DNA of 5,514 bases from Bacteriovoracaceae bacterium UBA1018 (GTDB lineage: Bacteria; Bdellovibrionota; UBA1018), in contig DBAE01000074.1 of assembly GCA_002291495.1 (NCBI GenBank), positions 2,609-8,122 of the forward strand, given 5' to 3'. The notes under the pieces were generated by a model. That model searched no databases. It saw nothing but the letters and a program-made list of their open reading frames with translations, and was not told the origin of the DNA. A program made the translations under genes and the position numbers. Every line of letters begins with the position of its first letter. The first letter of the stretch is position 1. Below, one piece after another: positions 1-4,938 of this stretch.

Positions 1-549
1 GGGATGATCGATTCGGCTAAAATTCTTCAGAAAGGTCCAAACCCAATTGCGCAGATCTGGCGATTTCCAAGCCTCACGGTCAATGCCATTCAGTCCTCAT
101 CGCGCGAGCAGGCCGGAAATATTATCAATGATACGGCTTGGGCAAAAGTCACTGTTCGTCTAGTGGACGGAATGGATCCTAAAGAGTGCATGAAGCTCCT
201 TCAAGACCATTTGAAAAAGCATACCCCTTGGGGCCTCGAAGTAGATTTTAAGGTCGAAGCTTTGAACGGCGCATGGGCAATCGAGCCCAAGGGCCAAGTA
301 TTTGATGCAGCAGTCTCGTCGATGAGAAAAGGCTATGAGGCAGAGCCGCTCAAGATCGGCTGTGGAGCTAGCATTCCGTTTGTGAAGCCTTTTGCAGACG
401 CCTTGGGTGGCGCGCCTGTATTGCTCATTGGAGTAGAAGATCCTTACACCAATGCACATGGTGAAAATGAGAGCCTTCTCATCAGTGATTTAAAGAAGGC
501 ATGCTTAAGTCAAATTTATCTTTTCGCTGAGCTTGGCCAGCAAAAGTAG
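1..549 (+). CDS. M20-family metallopeptidase (dipeptidase-like), C-terminal part, 5' truncated by window edge
   Basis: The frame is open to the left edge, so the ATG at 4 is probably an internal methionine. Numbering from that Met, residues about 25-95 look like the M20 dimerisation (lid) domain: the stretch KVTVRLVDGMDPKECMKLL has the usual 'xRLVxxxDPxxxxxLL' pattern. Residues about 118-155 return to the catalytic domain, with GCGASIPFVKPFADALGG followed by DPYTNAHGENE. His152 in NAHGENE fits the C-terminal zinc-ligand histidine of M20 peptidases (carboxypeptidase G2, PepV and carnosinase-like enzymes). Such proteins are usually 400-480 aa, so about 40% is visible. The family hydrolyses dipeptides or N-acyl amino acids with a di-zinc centre; the first metal ligands and catalytic Glu lie outside the window. 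The substrate cannot be told. No signal peptide can be judged. A 106-bp gap without an obvious terminator separates it from the next co-directional gene. Confidence 0.88.
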   Translation, partial: GMIDSAKILQKGPNPIAQIWRFPSLTVNAIQSSSREQAGNIINDTAWAKVTVRLVDGMDPKECMKLLQDHLKKHTPWGLEVDFKVEALNGAWAIEPKGQVFDAAVSSMRKGYEAEPLKIGCGASIPFVKPFADALGGAPVLLIGVEDPYTNAHGENESLLISDLKKACLSQIYLFAELGQQK

Positions 550-615
550 TTTACACTGGTATGGAGAGCGTATCTGGTAAACGGATCGCCGGCTCCGCAG
601 TCAGCAGCGAGAGAA

Positions 616-634
616 GAAGTACTAACTGAAGTAC
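616..634 (+). repeat. Short direct repeat GAAGTAC x2 upstream of the SIS gene
   Basis: GAAGTAC occurs at 616-622 and 628-634, a 12-bp period, directly before the purine-rich ribosome-site region at 635-642. It could be an operator or chance; the copies are short. Confidence 0.35.
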
Positions 635-655
635 GAAGAGGAACCGAGTACCCAA

Positions 656-1621
656 ATGAGTACAGAAAACATCAGCAACGAGAATACTGAAGATACCGGC
701 GGCAGTGACACCGGTATGTCTATTTTAGAAAAAACTTTACGCGGCCAGCGCGAAGCTTGGCGTGAAATTTCGGAGCGAGTCGCGGGTATTTCAAGCCGTG
801 AATTACCCTATGACCCTCCAAAGCGAATCTTGCTCTTTGGATTGGGGAGTAGTTACTTTGCAGCAAAACTAACGGCATTCGCACTCATTCGTGATAAGAC
901 CCGAAATCGAATTCCAGTGATTGCATCATCCAGTCTCAACGTGGGAGTCAAGGTGATCCCAGGTCGAGGTGATTGGGTTTTTGGCATTACTCATCGGGGT
1001 TCCCCGGGACCGACGACACAAGCACTTGAGCTTTGTGAAAAGATGGGTGCGTTTACGATCCAAGTATCTGCTCAAGACGTGCAACCGTTACCGAGCGCAA
1101 AATACTTTTTAGCGACAGTGCCTCGCGAACAGATCGAGCCTCACACGGCCGCAGTGACGGGCGCTATCTGCGCGATCACTTCACTTCTGCTGGGATCTCG
1201 GGCGATTGAAGAATGGGATGCGCTTCGTAGTATCGGTGACCCAGACGTGTCCGTGTATCGTTCACGAGCAGGCATGGGCCCGACAGTTTTATTGGGTGAG
1301 TGGGAGGGTGAATGGCTAGCTCGCGAAGGTGCGCTCAAACTCATGGAAGTCGCGCGCCTACCTGTGCGCGTGTATGCGACGGAGGAGTTTTTTCATGGAC
1401 CTCACCATGCATTTTCTCCTGAAAATGATCGCATTTGGCATATCTCTATGCCCAAAGACACCAGAAACACAGCTCTGCAGGATCAATACAAGCCTGCCTA
1501 CTCGATAGGAATCTTTGGGGCGAGCCCGCTTGCTTGGATTCCCGCACTGGTTGAGCTTCAATGGTTAGCTCTCGCAGTCGCGCTCAATCGGGGAGTAGAT
1601 CCGGATTTGAAGGTTGATTAA
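656..1621 (+). CDS. Two-SIS-domain sugar-phosphate isomerase-like protein (GlmS isomerase-domain relative)
   Basis: This 321-aa protein resembles the isomerase half of glucosamine-6-phosphate synthase but has no glutaminase domain. The first SIS domain (about 55-180) has the strand-loop LLFGLGSSYFAAK (59-71) and a sugar-phosphate loop THRGSPGPT (112-120). The second (about 205-315) has REGALKLMEV (223-232) and EEFFHGP (243-249). By spacing, Glu224, Lys228, Glu231 and His247 match E. coli GlmS Glu481, Lys485, Glu488 and His504. The end, NRGVDPDLKVD, stops short of the GlmS tail that carries Lys603. The first loop also departs from the usual SQSGETADT. An aldose/ketose phosphate isomerase or deaminase/deglycase role is possible; glucosamine synthesis is unlikely. 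The first 20 residues are acidic and low in complexity. Start 656 has a purine-rich GAAGAGGA 13 nt upstream; Met21 (716) is an alternative start nearer the conserved region but lacks a clear ribosome site. Likely cytoplasmic. Confidence 0.87.
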   Translation: MSTENISNENTEDTGGSDTGMSILEKTLRGQREAWREISERVAGISSRELPYDPPKRILLFGLGSSYFAAKLTAFALIRDKTRNRIPVIASSSLNVGVKVIPGRGDWVFGITHRGSPGPTTQALELCEKMGAFTIQVSAQDVQPLPSAKYFLATVPREQIEPHTAAVTGAICAITSLLLGSRAIEEWDALRSIGDPDVSVYRSRAGMGPTVLLGEWEGEWLAREGALKLMEVARLPVRVYATEEFFHGPHHAFSPENDRIWHISMPKDTRNTALQDQYKPAYSIGIFGASPLAWIPALVELQWLALAVALNRGVDPDLKVD

Positions 1622-1627
1622 GAGTAT

Positions 1628-2698
1628 TTACCGCCACCGGTGGCGGTAGATTACTTCTTTTTTCTCAATTTTTTTCTCAGTTTTTTTTCTCAGTGCTTCG
1701 AGTTTGGACTCAAATGCTGACATGGACATGAGTTTACCGACGAGTTCTGGGGGAGTGCCGATAAAAGCACGGGTCAGTGCAGCGGATTGAGATACACCTG
1801 AGTTGACTGAGAGGTCTTCACTCAATTGATTCATTCGCTGGCGCAAGTCGGACATGAACTCACCGTATCCTTGCATCATTTGCTGAAGTTTCAGCTGGTC
1901 CGCAGGACTCATCTCAGAACGTTTAATGAGCTCGTTGTACTCTTTGCGACCATCAAATCCGTTTTTCTTACCGAGGTAGGATAAGACGTCATACTTAACA
2001 ACGGCCATCTTTCCCATCGATGCAGAGCCTTCACCGAGAGAAAAAATCTCAATGTTTGAATCTTCATTTTCAATAACGCGTTTATTGGATTCGCGATCAT
2101 CCAGGCTACCGGTATATTTGTCGTTGAACAGGGTGACGATATAGACGTTGTAACAATCGTTAAATCCGTCCAGATCAAGCTTCTGAGTCGAGCTCACTGT
2201 ACCTGCAGTCGGGTAAGAGACTTTAAAATTGGAAATCGAGAACTTGAAAGAAGCAAAACCTGCTTCCCACATAATCATATCGCGAGGAAAACGAACTGGG
2301 ACTTGAGCATATTGATCGTATTCGATTTCTTCCATTTGCGCATCCAGAGACGAGTTTGGGATCAGCTCTTTATTTCGATTGTAAATACTTTTTTCCATGG
2401 TCGCCGATAGGATTTTTCCGGATTCATCGAAATCTGTGTTGCTGTTAGTAACTCCCTTCACACGCATTTTGTTGTGAAAGTAAATTAATGAACATTCATC
2501 ACTGGTGATTCGGCCATTGCCGTTCTCAGTGAGTTTGTCTTTTTCTACGGAAGTCTCATCCACGATTTTGATGAGCTTGCTCGGTTGAACTTCATCATCA
2601 CCGCCGCCCTGACAGCCTTGTATCAGTGTCAATGCACTTAAGGCTGTTAACGTGAGTGCGATCGATTTTGGGGAGGAGTTGATTTTATGCTTTTTCAT
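1628..2698 (-). CDS. Putative lipoprotein of unknown function
   Basis: I do not recognise this 356-aa protein. The N-terminus is a clear type II signal peptide: basic MKKHK, a hydrophobic stretch at about 13-26, and the lipobox LIQGC with Cys29 as the lipidated residue, followed by a Gly/Asp/Glu-rich linker (QGGGDDEV). The mature part has cysteines at 69 and 182, a possible disulfide. Residues about 60-240 look like mixed beta structure (RITSDECSLIYFHNKMRV, FKFSISNFKVSYP). From about 250 it becomes helical and Met/Gln-rich (DQLKLQQMMQGYGEFMSDLRQRMNQL), ending in a Lys/Glu helix at 330-349. The final YRHRWR and the stop are encoded by a 20-bp palindrome. Start 2698 is favoured by the signal peptide, though the ribosome site is weak. 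It is convergent with the SIS gene (6 nt between stops) and divergent from the pilin-like operon. A membrane-anchored envelope protein is the safe reading. Confidence 0.8.
   Translation of the reverse strand: MKKHKINSSPKSIALTLTALSALTLIQGCQGGGDDEVQPSKLIKIVDETSVEKDKLTENGNGRITSDECSLIYFHNKMRVKGVTNSNTDFDESGKILSATMEKSIYNRNKELIPNSSLDAQMEEIEYDQYAQVPVRFPRDMIMWEAGFASFKFSISNFKVSYPTAGTVSSTQKLDLDGFNDCYNVYIVTLFNDKYTGSLDDRESNKRVIENEDSNIEIFSLGEGSASMGKMAVVKYDVLSYLGKKNGFDGRKEYNELIKRSEMSPADQLKLQQMMQGYGEFMSDLRQRMNQLSEDLSVNSGVSQSAALTRAFIGTPPELVGKLMSMSAFESKLEALRKKTEKKIEKKEVIYRHRWR
1629..1648. repeat. 20-bp palindrome, copy 1 (TACCGCCAC-CG-GTGGCGGTA)
   Basis: TACCGCCACCGGTGGCGGTA is a perfect palindrome at the convergent gene junction. 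Flanking bases 1626-1628 and 1649-1651 can extend the stem by two A-T pairs and one G-U pair. It ends 27 nt after the SIS stop, and the plus strand becomes T-rich after it (T runs at 1658-1663 and 1669-1675), so a transcript from the SIS gene could end here. On the minus strand it is coding for the last residues of the lipoprotein. The same arms recur at 4761-4780. Confidence 0.85.
1629..1675 (+). terminator. Possible rho-independent-type terminator for the SIS gene
   Basis: The GC-rich hairpin at 1629-1648, with flanking pairs, is followed on the plus strand by GATTACTTC, then runs of six and seven T. The first T run starts about 10 nt after the stem, farther than in a classical terminator. 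The run may instead exist because it encodes lysines on the other strand. Termination is therefore an inference. Confidence 0.4.
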
Positions 2699-2988
2699 GC
2701 TGGCCGTTATAGCAGGCTTTTTGGTGTATTTGTTATGAATTTTATCAAAATATTTATTAAATAAACGCTGGATATATTCGTGTTTTTGCGTTTTTGCAAA
2801 GGTGATAAGGCAGGGGAAGTGACGAGAAGCTGAGTTGTCTACAATTTGGACAGTATCGGGGGCTACCGGAATTCACATCCTCAGGGCTTCTTGAGACTCG
2901 AGCATTATATAATTGAATTGGGCTAATAGTGATGGGTCTTTTGTGACAGTCTAGAATATGAATTTCTGTTCATCTAAACTTAAATTGT
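2699..2988. other. Divergent intergenic region between the lipoprotein and pilin-like genes
   Basis: This 290-bp stretch has no convincing gene. It must hold the start signals for both divergent units. The part next to the lipoprotein (2735-2766) is very A/T-rich and contains, on the minus strand, TAAAAT (complement of 2739-2744) as a weak -10 candidate. A tandem 8-bp repeat GTTTTTGC x2 lies at 2782-2797. On the plus strand there is a TATAAT at 2908-2913 and a TAGAAT at 2952-2957. I see no tRNA, no CRISPR repeats and no clear riboswitch. Confidence 0.6.
2908..2913 (+). promoter_or_regulatory. Candidate -10 box (TATAAT) for the pilin-like operon
   Basis: A perfect TATAAT lies 75 nt before the ATG at 2989. 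No good -35 hexamer sits 16-18 bp upstream (the nearest TTGAGA at 2891-2896 is too close). TAGAAT at 2952-2957 is an alternative -10. Confidence 0.27.
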
Positions 2989-3891
2989 ATGGCTATTATG
3001 AAGGACGTTAGCGGAATAGGCCTAATGCAGGCAGTTGTGTTCTCTGGTTTCATTGGAGCAGTCGCGCTTTCTTCGGCGCAATTGGCGACCTCTGCAAAAA
3101 ATGCTCAGAGGGCTGCTCAATTATCCCTTGATCTCAATTCGGTAACCACCGCTGCGGAGGCGATACTGAGAGATGTAAACGATCGTGCTGAAAATGTGAG
3201 CATTTTGAGCACGAGAAATATCACAATGCCCATTAATCCAAAAAAACCTCAAATCATTACTCTAAGGGAGCTTCGGTTGCCTGTCCCCACTGGCCAACTT
3301 CCACGCGCGTTTCTCACCGTGAACCGGGAGGCCAGCGCAGGATTAGTGATAAGAAACATGTATTTTAGAAATTTCCGGCAGCTCGATAATCGCTATTTTA
3401 GCGCTGAATTTGTCATCGAAGCGAGTCCTGGAACCGTGAGTCCTAACGGGACGATCCTCAATTCCGGGGGCAATAGTAATATTATAAGATCGATTCCATT
3501 TGATGTGGGCTTACTGACTACAAATATAGGAGGTGGCAGATTTCGAATTGATGATATCGGAGAAATTCCACAACCTCCTGAAAAGGTCTCTTTGATGGGG
3601 TGTTATGCTCGACCAAAACCTCTCCTTCCTTTGCCAGGATTTAAGTTTCCTAATGATATCGATCCATGCCCTGATTTAAATATCATGGGTTTTAGGTATC
3701 AGCAGGAGTCAGGAAAGGACTTACTCACACCTGAAGCCCTGCTGCTATCGGGCGCACTGGGTGCAAACACCTGCTCATCGACTTTTGAAGTCGTACTGAA
3801 AGATCCCATTTTTAATAAAACGATCGACAAGAAAGATCTGCCGACCTTTCCGAAGTCGGTCGTGTGCAAGCTCACTAATCAGCGTTGGTAA
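2989..3891 (+). CDS. Type IV pilin-like protein with Gln at mature +5 and a four-cysteine C-terminal module
   Basis: This 300-aa protein has a short leader (MAIMKDVSG), then a hydrophobic helix at about 10-33 of the type III signal kind. If cleaved after Gly9 the mature protein starts IGLMQ, with Gln14 at +5 where major pilins have Glu. Met4 (ATG at 2998) is an alternative start; neither start has a strong ribosome site. The central part carries RNFRQLDNRYFSAEFVIEA (127-145). The C-terminal module runs from about 199 with cysteines at 205, 227, 262 and 293 and the string NIMGFRY (231-237). The next gene is a paralogue sharing the N-terminus, the central motif and this module. The pair is probably one transcript (47-nt gap). 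A minor pilin or pseudopilin of a type IV pilus or type II secretion-like machine, exported across the inner membrane, is inferred; the exact machine is unknown. Confidence 0.75.
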   Translation: MAIMKDVSGIGLMQAVVFSGFIGAVALSSAQLATSAKNAQRAAQLSLDLNSVTTAAEAILRDVNDRAENVSILSTRNITMPINPKKPQIITLRELRLPVPTGQLPRAFLTVNREASAGLVIRNMYFRNFRQLDNRYFSAEFVIEASPGTVSPNGTILNSGGNSNIIRSIPFDVGLLTTNIGGGRFRIDDIGEIPQPPEKVSLMGCYARPKPLLPLPGFKFPNDIDPCPDLNIMGFRYQQESGKDLLTPEALLLSGALGANTCSSTFEVVLKDPIFNKTIDKKDLPTFPKSVVCKLTNQRW

Positions 3892-3929
3892 TAGTTTAAG
3901 AAGGCTCTCAAAAAGATTGATCAACAAGT

Positions 3930-3933
3930 AGGA
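3930..3933 (+). promoter_or_regulatory. Ribosome binding site of the second pilin-like gene
   Basis: AGGA five nucleotides before the ATG at 3939 supports that start, the only one that keeps the full prepilin leader. Confidence 0.65.
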
Positions 3934-3938
3934 ACAAC

Positions 3939-4706
3939 ATGAGAATTCTGAAACGACAATTTAAATTAGAATTATTAGACGAGCGAGGCTTTGGACTGAT
4001 CGAAGCATTTGTGACTCTTGGTATCGTCGGTGGAGTCGGGCTCATGGCTGCTCAGATTGCGCACAATACGACCAAGATTCAGACCAATGAAAGAAACAAC
4101 TTTGCATTTCAGACTCAAGTCACACTTGCGCTTCGCATGCTTCAGTCGCCCAGGATTTGTAACGAAAATTTAGCAAACTTTGAGAATATACCCGTCAATA
4201 CAGGTGCACTCAGCACTTTTAGCCTTCGGATCAACGAAATTAGAGGGCCCAGAGTCGGTGGAGGACAGGGACCTGTGATCTTGAGAAATGGGGGTGACAT
4301 CATTCCTAGGCAGTTGACCGTCCAGCGCCTCGAGCTCAGAAACTTTCAGGAAGTGAATACCGGAAGAAATTACTGGGCCGAAGTGTCCATTGAAGCCGCT
4401 AAGAACAGTCGAATGTCGGTAGGTCGCCAAGTGCTGAGAAGTAGGTTTACCATTCCAATTGAGATTGATCCTGTCACTCGCCGAATTCGATCCTGTGGCC
4501 TGAGAGAACCACCTCAACCCCTGACGGTCACGGGTTGTTGGGGTCGCCTAGGACCCATACCTGAACCTAACCCATGCAATAATCTTGAAATCGACGGATT
4601 TAGATTTGAGAGCGCCGGATTTGAAGTTAGGCAGCAAGATTTGCGTTGTGCTGATGGGATTGTTCCCGGCTTTGTTCGTACAGTAACGTGTCGACCAAGA
4701 CTTTAA
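3939..4706 (+). CDS. Type IV prepilin-like protein with canonical cleavage site and six cysteines
   Basis: This 255-aa protein has a charged 17-residue leader ending DERG, then FGLIEAFVTLGIVGGVGLMAAQ. Prepilin peptidase cleavage after Gly17 would leave Phe18 as N-methylated +1 and Glu22 at +5, the standard type IV pilin pattern. The helix is followed by an amphipathic stretch to about 70. RNFQEVNTGRNYWAEVSIEA (134-153) parallels the upstream protein. The C-terminus (195-255) has GCWGR, PCNNLEIDGFRF, RCADG and TCRPRL; cysteines 200, 213, 237 and 251 match the upstream paralogue. Two more, Cys74 and Cys186, are found only here and may pair. The size is larger than a typical major pilin (about 150-180 aa), so a minor pilin or pseudopilin is likely. 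The pair probably arose by tandem duplication. Only a palindrome, without a strong T run, follows the gene. Confidence 0.82.
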   Translation: MRILKRQFKLELLDERGFGLIEAFVTLGIVGGVGLMAAQIAHNTTKIQTNERNNFAFQTQVTLALRMLQSPRICNENLANFENIPVNTGALSTFSLRINEIRGPRVGGGQGPVILRNGGDIIPRQLTVQRLELRNFQEVNTGRNYWAEVSIEAAKNSRMSVGRQVLRSRFTIPIEIDPVTRRIRSCGLREPPQPLTVTGCWGRLGPIPEPNPCNNLEIDGFRFESAGFEVRQQDLRCADGIVPGFVRTVTCRPRL

Positions 4707-4760
4707 GTGCTTATCTTCTTTGCATGAACTCAGTTATCTGTCCTATATCTAGCCTGTTGG

Positions 4761-4780
4761 TACCGCCACCAGTGGCGGTA
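4761..4780. repeat. 20-bp palindrome, copy 2 (TACCGCCAC-CA-GTGGCGGTA)
   Basis: The 9-bp arms are identical to those at 1629-1648; only one centre base differs (CA instead of CG). One more G-C pair (4760/4781) and a G-U pair extend the stem. It lies 54 nt after the second pilin-like gene. The downstream sequence CTTGTTCTCGG is only weakly T-rich, so it is not a classical terminator. Confidence 0.85.
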
Positions 4781-4789
4781 CTTGTTCTC

Positions 4790-4874
4790 GGTCACACGGG
4801 TGTCTATGCGCATTTTACGACCCTATAACTAAAGTTCTACCTTGTTCCACACGTGTGATCCCAAACCTGTGACC
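4790..4874. promoter_or_regulatory. Cluster of TGTGA/TCACA half-sites and CACACGTGTG palindrome
   Basis: GGTCACA (4790-4796) and TGTGACC (4868-4874) form a 7-bp inverted repeat. A perfect 10-bp palindrome CACACGTGTG lies at 4848-4857. TGTGA appears at 4854-4858 and again at 4868-4872. A related ACAC-GG-GTGT lies at 4794-4803. Such motifs resemble half-sites of CRP/FNR-type regulators, but none has the full TGTGA-N6-TCACA form. Its position upstream of the protease-like gene suggests operator sites for that gene; this is an inference. Confidence 0.3.
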
Positions 4875-4891
4875 TCAAAAGTATAAATAAG

Positions 4892-4920
4892 TTGACTGTA
4901 CTGGTCGGAGGATCTAGAAG
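4892..4920 (+). promoter_or_regulatory. Candidate sigma-70-like promoter for the protease-like gene
   Basis: TTGACT (4892-4897) and TAGAAG (4915-4920) are 17 bp apart. The -35 is good and the -10 matches the consensus at four of six positions. Transcription would start around 4927, giving a leader of about a dozen bases that holds only the second GAGGATCTAG copy. Confidence 0.35.
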
Positions 4921-4937
4921 TCTCTTCGAGGATCTAG
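4908..4937 (+). repeat. Direct repeat GAGGATCTAG x2, second copy serving as ribosome site
   Basis: GAGGATCTAG occurs at 4908-4917 and 4928-4937, exactly 20 bp apart. The second copy places GAGGA 6 nt before the ATG at 4939 and decides that start. The first contains an even better GGAGG (4907-4911) but has no start codon after it. The 10-nt separator includes a small GAAG/CTTC hairpin. Confidence 0.75.
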
Positions 4938-4938
4938 T

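Noticed and set aside
1141..1561. Two minus-strand open frames inside the SIS gene
   Set aside because: They are antisense to the conserved second SIS domain, and their Ser/Arg-rich translations are typical of shadow frames.
1909..2178. Second minus-strand frame within the lipoprotein gene
   Set aside because: It overlaps the lipoprotein in another frame and has no start signal or motif. The lipoprotein frame has a convincing signal peptide.
2782..2797. GTTTTTGC tandem pair as a CRISPR or phase-variation repeat
   Set aside because: Two 8-bp units in an A/T-rich intergenic stretch are too few for either; there are no spacers.
4170..4517. 115-codon minus-strand frame opposite the second pilin-like gene
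   Set aside because: The plus frame is supported by the prepilin site and by paralogy with the upstream gene. The antisense frame has neither.
4761..4780. Second palindrome as a rho-independent terminator of the pilin-like operon
   Set aside because: No T run follows (CTTGTTCTCGG), so I list it as a repeat only.
4724..4828. 34-codon plus-strand frame (MNSVICPISS...) running through the second palindrome
   Set aside because: It has no ribosome site and gains its length mainly by crossing the palindrome and operator-like repeats. Nothing in it looks like a known small protein.
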